Source of the DNA: Heliobacterium mobile | GTDB taxonomy: Bacteria > Bacillota > Desulfitobacteriia > Heliobacteriales > Heliobacteriaceae | Length of the DNA: 33,849 bases | Reading direction: 5' to 3' | Assembly: GCF_009720735.1 (NCBI RefSeq) | Contig: NZ_WNKU01000033.1 | Coordinates: 1 to 33,849 of the forward strand | In this document: positions 15,859-24,087 of the stretch, piece after piece | How the letters are laid out: each line of letters starts with the position of its first letter | Numbering within the stretch: the first letter of the stretch is position 1 | Notes under the pieces: generated by a model | Databases searched by the model: none | Seen by the model: the letters and a program-made list of their open reading frames with translations, nothing else | What the model was told of the DNA's origin: nothing | Made by a program: the position numbers and the translations under genes

Positions 15859-16908
15859 CTAAGGTTTCACCGAAATCGCCGTTTCACCGGCTTCGACATA
15901 ACCGACCAGGCGAGCGTCGTCTATTCCAGCTTCGTGCAAAGATTTTAGAGCTAGAGCACTCTGCTCTTCTGGGAGAGAAACCAGCAGGCCCCCCGACGTA
16001 ATCGCGTCGGCGAAAACCAGTCCCACTTCCGGCGCTAGTTCTTCGGCAAAGCTGACTGAGGGGCCGACAGTGGTCAGGTTGCATTTACTGCCGCCGGGAA
16101 CAAGACCACGGGCCGCATATTCCCAGGTCTCCTCGATAACTGGTACAGCGCTGGCGAGAAAGGTGATCCGGCAGTGGGAAGCGCGAGCCATCTCGAGAGC
16201 ATGGCCGAGCAGGCCAAAACCGGTGATGTCCGTGCATCCGCCCACATCAAAGGCGGAAAGAACTTCTGCGGCTCTTTTATTCAGCGTAACCATGGCTTCT
16301 GTCATTTTTCCGACAGCTTCGGGAGATGCTTTTTTGTTTTTCAACGCCGTAGATATGATCCCGCTGCCTAGCGGCTTTGTTAAAATCAGTTGCTGTCCTG
16401 GCTTGGCGCCACCGTTCGTCCATACCTTCTGTGGGTGTACGACGCCTGTGACGGAAAGACCGTATTTCGGTTCTTTATCCTGAATAGAATGTCCGCCCAG
16501 AAGAACCGCGCCAGCTTCGCGGACCTTGTCAGCGCCGCCGCGAAGGATTTCTCCAAGGACAGACATAGGCAGTGTGCTAACAGGAAAGGCGACCAAGTTG
16601 AGTGCCGTCACTGGTTTTCCACCCATGGCGTAGATATCGGATAGGGCGTTCGCCGCAGCAATTTGTCCAAAAAGATAAGGATCGTCCACAATGGGAGTAA
16701 AAAAGTCGACCGTCTGTACCAGCGCCAATTCCGGCGTGAGCTGGTACACACCAGCGTCATCGCTGTATTCGGTTCCGACGAGTAAATTAGGATCCTGTGG
16801 TGGAGGAGGTAAATAGCCCAAAACTTGGGCCAGGTCCGAAGGACCGATTTTGGCCGCTCAACCAGCTTTGGTCGACATGGCGGTGAGGCAGATTTGCTCT
16901 GAGTTCAT
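15859..16908 (-). CDS. selD: Selenophosphate synthetase, selenocysteine-containing (UGA at codon 17)
   Basis: SelD makes selenophosphate, the selenium donor for selenocysteine and selenouridine tRNAs. The start at 16908 overlaps the selA stop by four bases (ATGA). Codon 17 is TGA (16860-16858) in the context MSTKAG-U-AAKIGPSDLAQ, the position of catalytic Cys17 in E. coli SelD; K20 follows as in family members. Reading UGA as Sec gives 349 residues, near the usual 347. Downstream motifs are intact: VGTEYSDDAGVYQ, VDFFTPIVDDPYLFGQIAAANA, SDIYAMGG, GGHSIQD and GCTDITGFGLLGHALEM. Without recoding, the remaining frame has no ATG start, only a TTG inside the conserved region, and lacks the active-site loop. 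Confidence 0.93.
16828..16860 (-). promoter_or_regulatory. Candidate bacterial SECIS hairpin after the selD UGA
   Basis: On the minus strand, starting 2 bases after the TGA: GGCC (16855-16852), an internal AAAATC, then GGTCC-TTC-GGACC (16845-16833), a T bulge and GGCC (16831-16828). Bacterial SECIS elements lie directly 3' of the UGA inside the coding region and bind SelB. Loop bases differ from the E. coli element, as is usual between phyla. Confidence 0.6.
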
Positions 16909-18356
16909 GGACTCCCCCCCCTTTCCGATGATTTGAACTTGGAAATCGCTTCAATGATTAGTTTGCCCAGTTCCGCGACTTCTTCTGTCGATAGGGTTCG
17001 CATGTCCAGCCAGAGTGCTTCTCCTTGGATTCGCCCCATGACGGGAATTCTTCCCTGGCGTAAAGATTCGGCAAAGGTCTGGGCACTTCCTTCCTTCGGA
17101 GTTAAAACCACAGACCAACTCGGTAACTCTACCTCGGGCAGCGCTCCGCCGCCGATCTGTGAAGTAGACGGAAGCAACTGAACGGTGATTTCCGCTTGGG
17201 ATTGCTGCAGTGCATCTACGAAAGACTGGCCTTGACGGCTAATCATATCGGGCTTCCGGTTTATGAAACGGTGTATGGGGACTTTTTCACAGACCCTGTC
17301 TGGATGTAAGTACAACTGCAATGTCGCCTCTAAGGCAGCTAAGGTCAGCTTGTCCACCCGGAGCGCCCTTGTCAAAGGGTGCCTGGCAATTTGAGCGATC
17401 AGATCGCGTCGACCGACAATAAGGCCTCCCTGCGGTCCACCTAAGAGCTTATCTCCACTGAAGGTGACCACATCTACCCCATTGCGTACCACTTGTTGAA
17501 CAGTCGGTTCGTCAAAGAAAACACCGCTTGTATCATAACCGTTCAGCAAACCGCTACCCAGATCTTCCACGATAGGGATACCTCGTTCTCGGCCTAGGCG
17601 GACCAAATCTTCTCGGTTCACCGACTCGGTAAATCCGATGATCCGGTAATTGCTCGGATGAACTTTCAAGAGGATTGCCGTTTCTGGGGTTATCGCTTTT
17701 TCGTAGTCCGAAATCCTCGTCTTATTGGTGGTGCCGACTTCAATCAGCTGGGCACCGCTTTGTTCCAACACATCAGGAATGCGGAATCCGCCGCCGATCT
17801 CGACCAATTCACCGCGAGAGACGATCACCTGCCGACCGCGGGCCAGCGCACTTAGGACCAAGAGCACGGCGGCAGCATTGTTATTGACGACCAAGCCATC
17901 TTCGGCACCAGTGATCCGGCAGAGCAGTTCTTGCAGATGGTCATAACGTTTGCCCCGTTTTCCCGTCTCCAGATCTAATTCCAAGTTGGCATAGCCTTTC
18001 GCCACCTCTTCTACGGCGACGATAGCTTCCTGAGCCAAGGGCGCACGGCCCAGATTGGTATGCAAGATGATACCAGTTGCATTGATGACCGGACGGAGGC
18101 GAGGCTGTATTTCTTCCGCCAGGATCCGGACAATATGTTGACAAATCGTCTTGATGGCGAAATCATCGGGACGGATCTGTTCTACATGGGCTGCCGATAG
18201 GATTTGCGTCCGTAAATAGTGACAATGACGCTGTACAGCACTGACAAGGCGGTCATGGCCGTATCGCTGGTTCGCTTCTTGCAATTCCTGACAGGAGATG
18301 ATCAGATTCACCGCCGGGATGCGACGAAGCCAATCGGCTTTCCATGGTTCTGACAC
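16905..18356 (-). CDS. selA: L-seryl-tRNA(Sec) selenium transferase
   Basis: 483 residues. SelA is a PLP enzyme that converts seryl-tRNA(Sec) to selenocysteinyl-tRNA(Sec) using selenophosphate. N-terminal domain RRIPAVNLIIS...EANQRYGHDRLV, core RPVINATGIILHTNLGRAPL, YANLELDLETGKRG, GAEDGLVVNNNAAAVLL and the PLP lysine K303 in TFSGDKLLGGPQGGL. The GTG start at 18356 is chosen because AGGGGAGGT sits 6 bases upstream; an ATG at 18398 is in frame but lacks a site. Directly coupled to selD by a 4-base overlap. Confidence 0.95.
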   Translation of the reverse strand: MSEPWKADWLRRIPAVNLIISCQELQEANQRYGHDRLVSAVQRHCHYLRTQILSAAHVEQIRPDDFAIKTICQHIVRILAEEIQPRLRPVINATGIILHTNLGRAPLAQEAIVAVEEVAKGYANLELDLETGKRGKRYDHLQELLCRITGAEDGLVVNNNAAAVLLVLSALARGRQVIVSRGELVEIGGGFRIPDVLEQSGAQLIEVGTTNKTRISDYEKAITPETAILLKVHPSNYRIIGFTESVNREDLVRLGRERGIPIVEDLGSGLLNGYDTSGVFFDEPTVQQVVRNGVDVVTFSGDKLLGGPQGGLIVGRRDLIAQIARHPLTRALRVDKLTLAALEATLQLYLHPDRVCEKVPIHRFINRKPDMISRQGQSFVDALQQSQAEITVQLLPSTSQIGGGALPEVELPSWSVVLTPKEGSAQTFAESLRQGRIPVMGRIQGEALWLDMRTLSTEEVAELGKLIIEAISKFKSSERGGSP

Positions 18357-18452
18357 GACAGGACCTCCCCTAATGGCTGCGATGCCAAGAATCTCCATAA
18401 GTACTGGCTCTCGTTCATTATATCATAGGGGGATCGGGAAGCAACGTACGGC

Positions 18453-18482
18453 AAAAAACCGGGTACCTATGACCCGGTTTTC
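18453..18482 (-). terminator. Terminator after feoA
   Basis: On the minus strand AAAACCGGGT-CATAGGT-ACCCGGTTTTTTG. It separates feoA from selA. Confidence 0.88.
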
Positions 18483-18503
18483 AAAATGACCTCAGCGAGG
18501 AAG

Positions 18504-18731
18504 CTATCCGACTAACTCTACACCGATTTGCCGGGCTAAGTTTCGACCGATAGCGATTTCTTGTTTGTTTTTACGAATCACGACGGGTCCAGCTGGAATG
18601 ATTTCTTGACAAACCACCTCAGCTCCCTCGGAGATACCAAAGCGGATGGCTTGTGCCCGCACCATCTCATTCGGAATAGAACGAATCACAATATGTTGTC
18701 CTTTTTTCACGCGATCGAGGGAGAGCCTCAT
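18504..18731 (-). CDS. feoA: Stand-alone FeoA-domain protein
   Basis: 75 residues with the FeoA SH3-like fold: LSLDRVKKGQHIVIRSIP, MVRAQAIRFGISEGAEV, and IGRNLARQIGVELV. FeoA assists the ferrous-iron channel FeoB on the cytosolic side. No feoB lies in the window, so it may act on a distant FeoB or as an isolated regulator. The ATG at 18731 is chosen since AGGAGG lies 10 bases upstream; a longer frame from 18770 would begin before that site. Terminators on both sides make it monocistronic. Confidence 0.8.
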   Translation of the reverse strand: MRLSLDRVKKGQHIVIRSIPNEMVRAQAIRFGISEGAEVVCQEIIPAGPVVIRKNKQEIAIGRNLARQIGVELVG

Positions 18732-18802
18732 GGGGGAGCAACCTCCTGTGCAAATGATTTGCATTCCCATTGTAACCTAGCCTCAGGAACCTTGGCAATA
18801 CG

Positions 18803-18839
18803 AAAAGACCTTCCCCGGAAATGTGTTCCGAGGAAGGTC
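18803..18839 (-). terminator. Terminator after the ferredoxin gene
   Basis: On the minus strand GACCTTCC-TCGGAA-CACA-TTCCGG-GGAAGGTC followed by TTTTCG; 18 bases after the ferredoxin stop. Confidence 0.88.
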
Positions 18840-18856
18840 GGGAGGAAAAACCAGGT

Positions 18857-19036
18857 TTATTGATCTCCTTCCGGGCGAGGCGCTCCAACGGGACAGACAT
18901 CAGCGCAAGCACCACAATCGATGCAGACACCCGGGTCAATTTGATACTTTGTGGAACCTTCACTGATCGCATTTACAGGGCACTCAGGCGCACAGGCGCC
19001 ACAATTGACACAGTCATCGTTAATTGTGTGAGTCAT
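18857..19036 (-). CDS. Clostridial-type 2[4Fe-4S] ferredoxin
   Basis: 59 residues with two complete cluster motifs: CVNCGACAPECP (9-20) and CIDCGACADVCP (38-49). This is the small soluble low-potential electron carrier of anaerobes. The N-terminus MTHTINDD and the VNAISEG linker are typical of the family. ATG preceded by GGAGGTGAAC at good spacing. Monocistronic, with its own terminator. The exact redox partner cannot be told from the window. Confidence 0.95.
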   Translation of the reverse strand: MTHTINDDCVNCGACAPECPVNAISEGSTKYQIDPGVCIDCGACADVCPVGAPRPEGDQ

Positions 19037-19136
19037 TCAGGTTCACCTCCAAAGATAATTTATCCAATGTGGTTCCATTCCTATACCGGAAAGGTTAAAA
19101 CAAAGGAAAAATTACCCGAGAGATGTCGATGAACGC

Positions 19137-20759
19137 TTACTCCATCATTTGATGGATTTGTTTTTCCAACTCGATAAAGTGTTTCATTAGCCCGGCATAA
19201 TCATTTTCAGCCATTTCCCGCTCGACCATTTTATGCAGCAGCATATTCAACTGTAGATAAGCCCGTTCGACCGATTCCCGAGTGACCTGACCCTCTACCA
19301 CAGGCATGACGGTACAATGTCCCGGAACGACGTCTGGTTCAGCCGGTTGGGCGGCAGGTACTTCGCCGGTAAGCACAACTTCATCAAGCCAACCTGGGGC
19401 CTCTGTAGGCCAATGAAGCTCCTCGTGAATTTTTTCCCCGAAGGTCTTCATGTACTCCGGTTCACCGTGGGTAATGAAGACCTTTTTCGGCGGTTTCCGA
19501 AAACCCTGCAGCCAGTTGAGCAGACCTTTCTGATCGGCATGACCTGAAAAACCGGGTACACTGCGAATTTGGGCCCTTACTGTCACTTCTTCTCCGTGAA
19601 TGCGGACTCGCTTCTCGCCATCGAGCAAACGCCGTCCCAGTGTGCCTTCAGCCTGGAATCCGACGAAGAGAACCGTCGTCTCCTGTCGCCACAAATTGTG
19701 CTTGAGGTGATGCTTGATCCGCCCGGCATCGGCCATTCCCGATCCGGCGATGATGATGGCTCTGCCCTTCATCTCGTTTAAGGCCATCGAGTCTTCAGCA
19801 CGGCGGGAATAGTGCAGGTTGGGGAGAGAAAAGAAACCGGGAGAGTTATGGAAAAATTCCTTAGCTTCTTCATCGAAGTAGAACATATTTTTCGCGAAGA
19901 CATCGGTAGCAGCGATGGCCAAGGGACTGTCGATGTAAATGTCGATATCGGGGACCATTTTTTTATGGAACAACTGGGCCAGTTCATAGAGCAAATCCTG
20001 AGTCCGTTCAATGGCGAAACAGGGGATGATCAATTTGCCGCCTCGGTCATAGGTCTCCATGATGATCTCTTTCAGCAAATCGAGACGGGAGCGGCTGCGA
20101 TCATGGAAACGGTCACCGTACGTCGATTCAATGACGATATAATCAGCCTCGTCGATGGGTGTCGGTTCGTTGACGATCGGCAGATTCGTATTCCCCAGGT
20201 CGCCGGAAAAGACGATTTTCGCTTCTTTCCCCTCTTCAGTTACCCAAATTTCCAAGGAGGCAGACCCGAGAATATGACCGGCATCTTGGTATCGAACACG
20301 GATTTCCGGTGTCAGCTGAACCATTTCCTGGTAGGCGACGGGACGGAAAAATTTCATTGTTTCCGCCGCCTCTTCGGCCGTGTAGATGGGGCGCAGCAAG
20401 GACTTACCGGAACGGGATGCTTTGCGGTTGAGACGAGCCACATCCATCTCTTGAATGTGGCCGGAATCGGGAAGCATGATGGCACAGAGGTCGATGGTCG
20501 GCCCGGTCGCTAAAATTTGTCCCTTGAAACCGAGACGGGCCAGTTTCGGCAAGAGACCCGAATGATCCGTATGGGCATGGGTCAGACAGACGAAATTGAT
20601 CTCCGCGGGATTGAAGGGAAAGTCACCGTAGTTGCGCTCTTTGATGGCTTTGGAACCCTGGAACAATCCGCAGTCGACGAGTAGCTTGGTCTTGGCCGTT
20701 TCGATCAGGTAGCAGGATCCTGTAACGGTTTGGGCAGCTCCGAGAAAGCGGATTTTCAT
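19137..20759 (-). CDS. Metallo-beta-lactamase/beta-CASP hydrolase, probable ribonuclease
   Basis: 540 residues. N-terminal MBL core with HAHTDH (in CLTHAHTDHSGLLPKLARLG, about 60-79), DAGHILGSASLEI, VFSGDLGNTNLPI, then a beta-CASP insertion (about 200-390: ESTYGDRFHD, IIPCFAIERTQDLLYELAQL, IIIAGSGMADAGRIKHHL) and C-terminal SGHADQKGLLNW with FITHGEPE. This is the prokaryotic CPSF/Ysh1-like group of RNA-processing enzymes, with two zinc ions. A C-terminal extension of about 80 helical residues follows (from about 460), with no recognised domain. The ATG follows AGGAGAGGT. The gene lies 14 bases after the aminotransferase gene and may share its T-box transcript. Confidence 0.92.
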   Translation of the reverse strand: MKIRFLGAAQTVTGSCYLIETAKTKLLVDCGLFQGSKAIKERNYGDFPFNPAEINFVCLTHAHTDHSGLLPKLARLGFKGQILATGPTIDLCAIMLPDSGHIQEMDVARLNRKASRSGKSLLRPIYTAEEAAETMKFFRPVAYQEMVQLTPEIRVRYQDAGHILGSASLEIWVTEEGKEAKIVFSGDLGNTNLPIVNEPTPIDEADYIVIESTYGDRFHDRSRSRLDLLKEIIMETYDRGGKLIIPCFAIERTQDLLYELAQLFHKKMVPDIDIYIDSPLAIAATDVFAKNMFYFDEEAKEFFHNSPGFFSLPNLHYSRRAEDSMALNEMKGRAIIIAGSGMADAGRIKHHLKHNLWRQETTVLFVGFQAEGTLGRRLLDGEKRVRIHGEEVTVRAQIRSVPGFSGHADQKGLLNWLQGFRKPPKKVFITHGEPEYMKTFGEKIHEELHWPTEAPGWLDEVVLTGEVPAAQPAEPDVVPGHCTVMPVVEGQVTRESVERAYLQLNMLLHKMVEREMAENDYAGLMKHFIELEKQIHQMME

Positions 20760-20773
20760 AGCGCACCTCTCCT

Positions 20774-21961
20774 TTAAGATGCCTGCCGCTTTTGACAGCG
20801 TTCTACAAATGCCTCCATCTTGTCCATAGCTGCTGTCAAGTTGGCCAGGGAAGACGCGTAGGAGACCCGGATAAACCCTTCCCCACTCTGCCCGAAGGCA
20901 GTTCCCGGCACGACAGCCACCTTTTCTTCGGCCAGCAGTTTTTCGCAGAAGGCGTCACTGCTGAGGCCGGTGACGGAAATGCTGGGGAATGCGTAAAAGG
21001 CCCCTCTCGGGTTAAAGCATGTCAATCCCATTTCGTTGAATCTTCCCACCACGAAGCGACGGCGTTGGTCATATTGATCCACCATACGTTCTTTTTCGGC
21101 TTCGCCGTTGCGCAGCGCCTCTAAGGCGGCCATTTGTCCCATGATCGGCGCGCAAAGCATGGTGTATTGATGAATTTTCGTCATCTGGGCAACAAATTCC
21201 TTGTTTCCACATACATAACCGACACGCCAACCGGTCATCGCGTGAGATTTCGAAAAACCGTTGATCAAAATCGTTCGATCCTTCATGCCGGCGATGGACG
21301 GGAAGGAGACATGACTTCCCTCGTAAGTTAATTCGGCATAGATCTCATCGGCAAGCACCAGCAGATCGTGTTTTTCGGCAAATCGAGCGATAGCCTCCAG
21401 TTCCGGCCGAGTCATGATGGCTCCCGTCGGATTATTCGGATAACAAAGCACAAGCATTTTCGTATTGCTGGTCACTTTTTGTTCCAACGCCTCGACGGTC
21501 AGTTGAAAATCATCTTTTACATAGGTGGGAACCCCGACGGGAACCCCTCCGGCCATGGTGACCGTAGGTGCGTAGGAGACGTAGCTGGGTTCGGGGACGA
21601 GCACTTCTTCACCGGGACGCAGCATCGCTCGCATGGCGAGGTCAACCGCTTCCGATGCACCGACAGTGATCAGAATTTCGGAAAGGGGTTCATATTCAAC
21701 GTGGTAGCGTTTGGCGGCATATTTAGCGATTTCTTTCCGCAGTTCCGGTGTACCAAAGTTCGAGGTATACATGGTATAACCTCGTTCTAAGCCATAAAAG
21801 CAAGCTTCTCGGATGTGCCAAGGAGTGATAAAATCCGGTTCCCCGACTCCCAAAGAAATGACACCTTTCGTATTCGCCACCAGATCGAAGAAGCGGCGAA
21901 TCCCAGAAGGGGGTAGATTGACGATCGTGGGATTTAAGTATTCTTCTATCGGTTTCATCAT
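20774..21961 (-). CDS. Class I/II PLP aminotransferase, possibly alanine-related
   Basis: 395 residues, fold type I. Motifs: ISLGVGEPDFITPWHIREA, TVGASEAVDLAMRAML, LCYPNNPTGAIMTRPELE, LADEIYAELTY, and PLP lysine in INGFSKSHAMTGWRVGYV; C-terminal arginine in EGFIRVSYA. This fits the MalY/PatA/AlaT-like aminotransferase group. The start overlaps the upstream Lrp-type regulator by four bases (ATGA), so the two are translationally coupled. The leader T-box specifier reads as GCC (Ala), suggesting alanine formation or use; that is inferred from regulation, not the protein. Confidence 0.9.
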   Translation of the reverse strand: MMKPIEEYLNPTIVNLPPSGIRRFFDLVANTKGVISLGVGEPDFITPWHIREACFYGLERGYTMYTSNFGTPELRKEIAKYAAKRYHVEYEPLSEILITVGASEAVDLAMRAMLRPGEEVLVPEPSYVSYAPTVTMAGGVPVGVPTYVKDDFQLTVEALEQKVTSNTKMLVLCYPNNPTGAIMTRPELEAIARFAEKHDLLVLADEIYAELTYEGSHVSFPSIAGMKDRTILINGFSKSHAMTGWRVGYVCGNKEFVAQMTKIHQYTMLCAPIMGQMAALEALRNGEAEKERMVDQYDQRRRFVVGRFNEMGLTCFNPRGAFYAFPSISVTGLSSDAFCEKLLAEEKVAVVPGTAFGQSGEGFIRVSYASSLANLTAAMDKMEAFVERCQKRQAS

Positions 21962-22452
21962 GGGCTCACCTGCAGTCGATAATCTTCTTCTTTTTCGTCA
22001 TAGATGACGCCGTCTTTTTTGTACCGCTTGAGGACGAAGTGGGTCGCCGTCGACTGGACGTGCTCCAGCACCGCCAGTTTCTGGGCGACGAAGAGGGCGA
22101 CTTCCTTCATGGTCCGTCCCTCGATGACGACAGAGAGGTCGTAACCGCCAGACATGAGAAAAACGGAGCGCACTTCAGGGTAACGATAAATGCGTTCGGC
22201 CACTTGATCAAAGCCCACATCTCGTTGGGGAACGACTTTTACGTCAATCATCGCGGTGACCGTATCATCGCCCAGCTTTTCCGGGTTGATCAAGGCGGGA
22301 TATTTAAGGATGATCCGTTCTTCTTCCATCTCTTTGATGGCCCTTTTGACTGTTTCTACATCTTGACCGAGCATGAGGGCGATCTGTTCGTGACTGATTC
22401 GACAATCGTCCTGCAAAATATCAAGCAACTTTTTCTTATCGATTGCGCCCAT
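21958..22452 (-). CDS. Lrp/AsnC-family transcription regulator
   Basis: 164 residues. N-terminal winged helix (AIDKKKLLDILQDDCRISHE ... MLGQDVETVKRAIKEMEEE) and C-terminal RAM effector domain (VTAMIDVKVVPQRDVGFDQVAERIYRYPEVRSVFL, LSVVIEGRTMKEVALFVAQK). It senses an amino acid and probably acts on its own operon or an amino-acid regulon. The ATG at 22452 is preferred because GGGAG lies 7 bases upstream; GTG at 22461 adds three residues. The T-box leader precedes it and the aminotransferase overlaps its end. Confidence 0.9.
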   Translation of the reverse strand: MGAIDKKKLLDILQDDCRISHEQIALMLGQDVETVKRAIKEMEEERIILKYPALINPEKLGDDTVTAMIDVKVVPQRDVGFDQVAERIYRYPEVRSVFLMSGGYDLSVVIEGRTMKEVALFVAQKLAVLEHVQSTATHFVLKRYKKDGVIYDEKEEDYRLQVSP

Positions 22453-22476
22453 TGGGCTCACTCCCTTAATTCAAAA

Positions 22477-22751
22477 TTAAAAAAGCCTCCATCCCCAAAA
22501 AGGGACGAAGGCTTTTGCCAACGCGGTACCACCCTAGTTACCGGCAAAAAACCGGTCAACTCGAATTCCTGATAACGGAGGATTCCGGCTTCCCTACCCC
22601 ATCCCGTCCCGGAAACAGGAGGTTTCAGGTTGCAGTTCAAGGGTGGCTTCCCTACCTCTGTCAGCCCGGCTTCCACCAACTCCGGTTCGCTATCTGCACA
22701 GGTCTAGCAGGTACTCTTCCCTATCATCACCAAAGTATGTGAGACAAATGT
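22477..22751 (-). ncRNA. T-box riboswitch, specifier reads GCC (alanine)
   Basis: On the minus strand: loop-E strand AGTA (22715-22712); GGTGG in the distal stem-I loop region; opposite strand GAA-GCC-A (22650-22644) with base stem GGG/CCC; the T-box core AGGGTGGTACCGCG (22535-22522), whose UGGU bulge matches a tRNA ending ACCA; then terminator AAAAGCC...GGCTTTTTT (22517-22478). GCC as specifier means tRNA-Ala. It controls the Lrp regulator and aminotransferase genes, switching on when tRNA-Ala is uncharged. The T-box call is firm; the specifier rests on my manual fold. Confidence 0.9.
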
Positions 22752-22757
22752 AAGGAT

Positions 22758-22786
22758 ATTGTACACTTCTCCGCGAGTGAGGTCAA
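22758..22786 (-). promoter_or_regulatory. Sigma-A type promoter of the T-box operon
   Basis: On the minus strand TTGACC (22786-22781), 17-base spacer, TACAAT (22763-22758); start predicted near 22751. Confidence 0.78.
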
Positions 22787-22827
22787 GGTTGAATTTGCCC
22801 GAGGAATAAAGTGGATCGATTCGCAAG

Positions 22828-23712
22828 CTAAGGAGTCCCTGAACGTAAAATGCTCCGCTTAAGCCGGCTAGGGCTGTGCATATCGAAAGGAGATACATAG
22901 GTCACTTTCAATCCCAATTGCCGGCAGGCAAACTCCATGCGGCTCGTCTTCTTAGAAGGGCTGCCGCAAGCGATAGCTACCTTTTTCGAGGGAACATAAG
23001 CGGAAATTCCGGTAACCCCAGGCGGGCTGCCGGCGATGATCTCAACTTTTGGGTATAGGTCTTGTAAAACGCGCATAATTATACTTTCACCGGATTCGCT
23101 GTTCTCCGGCGGCTGGATAATCTCTTCGATCATTGCTTCCTGGGTTGGGCTTTCTACCTCTGTTATCCAACCTTCCTGAGCGAGCCAATCCTCTAGATAA
23201 GCGGTCACTTCTGAGGACTCACTCTCACTATCTGAAATTCCCTGAAAAGACCCTTCCTCACCCTCTAACCGGGGCGATTCGGTGGTGGTAGCGGCGACTT
23301 CAAGGCATGCTCCTTCCAGTTCCCTTGGGATCCTCTCGATGTCGACGGGCCCAACAAGAGGGGTTTCGGCTGTCTTTGCCTCATGACCCTTCCAAAGGGC
23401 TCTGCGCTTCGCTAGCCCTGCTGCCAAATACTCCTCAAGGGCCTGTTGAAATTCTCCGAAGCTTCTCATTACGGCAGGATGGGGCAGTTTTTGCTGGAGC
23501 AGTTGACGCATCGTCGGCTCGACATACTCCCGTCTTCCTTCGACCAGCAACTCACAAAGGGCGGCCAGTTGTTCGGTGATGCGCACACCGTCGATAAACC
23601 GTTCTTCCCGATAGGGACCAACAAGCATACTGATTTGACTCGCCTCGTCGATGAGCTGGTCAAGCAGGCGAAGTATCTGCTGTTCTACCATAGGTTGCTT
23701 TTTTCCGATCAA
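22828..23712 (-). CDS. Hypothetical protein, 294 residues
   Basis: TTG start chosen behind AAGGAGG on the minus strand; the longer frame from 23772 would start before that site. Three parts can be seen: an alpha-helical N-terminus (about 1-115; VEQQILRLLDQLIDEASQIS), a Ser/Glu-rich acidic linker (about 120-195, SDSESESSE), and a compact C-terminal domain (about 205-294) with strand-like VEIIAGSPPG, YVPSKKVAIACGSPSKK and FACRQLGLKVTYVSP. The C-terminal pattern resembles the layout of restriction-endonuclease-like (DUF559/Vsr) cores, but the catalytic Asp/Glu positions are not clear. No family recognised. No terminator is seen before the T-box promoter. Confidence 0.7.
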   Translation of the reverse strand: MIGKKQPMVEQQILRLLDQLIDEASQISMLVGPYREERFIDGVRITEQLAALCELLVEGRREYVEPTMRQLLQQKLPHPAVMRSFGEFQQALEEYLAAGLAKRRALWKGHEAKTAETPLVGPVDIERIPRELEGACLEVAATTTESPRLEGEEGSFQGISDSESESSEVTAYLEDWLAQEGWITEVESPTQEAMIEEIIQPPENSESGESIIMRVLQDLYPKVEIIAGSPPGVTGISAYVPSKKVAIACGSPSKKTSRMEFACRQLGLKVTYVSPFDMHSPSRLKRSILRSGTP

Positions 23713-23863
23713 TTTCAGCCTTCCTCCTTCATACCGTCCAAAAAAGCTCGTCCTAATGTAAAATTTATGCACTTAAAACATGAGCTAGACCGGTTCTACA
23801 TTCCAATCCCGGGCATATGTTCATAAGGTGACCGTTGTGATTGATGAAAGAGGTGACTATCAT

Positions 23864-24073
23864 TTGCAGGAAGAACAGATCCTTTTCCGAATCCATAGGT
23901 ATTTTCAAAATGGAAAAATGTCATTAGAGGATAAGTTATTCTATGCCAAGCTGATTGCAACACTCGATTTAGAGTCTGGAAACTACACTGAAGAAAATGA
24001 AAAGCATCGGCTCGAGAGATTTGCCGCGCAAGTGGATCAATTGCGGGAAAAACTCCGTCATCGTGCCGGTTAA
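23864..24073 (+). CDS. Hypothetical small helical protein, 69 residues
   Basis: TTG at 23864 follows AAAGAGGTGA at good spacing; a GTG at 23828 in the same frame lacks a site and adds 12 residues. The protein is soluble and helical: QEEQILFRIHRYFQNGKMS, EDKLFYAKLIATLDLESG, NEKHRLERFAAQVDQLREKL. No cysteines or membrane segments. It is divergent from the 294-residue gene and followed by a strong terminator. No family recognised. Confidence 0.65.
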   Translation: MQEEQILFRIHRYFQNGKMSLEDKLFYAKLIATLDLESGNYTEENEKHRLERFAAQVDQLREKLRHRAG

Positions 24074-24087
24074 ACGCTATATGAGTA

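Noticed and set aside
15859-16821. SelD starting at a TTG at 16821
   Set aside because: This start lies inside the conserved N-terminal region and drops the active-site loop; the frame continues upstream through a recodable TGA to an ATG coupled to selA.
19812-20513. 233-residue plus-strand frame
   Set aside because: It is antisense to the beta-CASP hydrolase gene, whose motifs are complete; no ribosome site.
22600-22645. Cys (TGC) or Leu (CTG) as the T-box specifier at GAACTGC
   Set aside because: That segment lies 3' of the GGG/CCC base stem in my fold, whereas GAA-GCC-A faces AGTA as the loop-E partner. Kept as the stated alternative for the alanine call.
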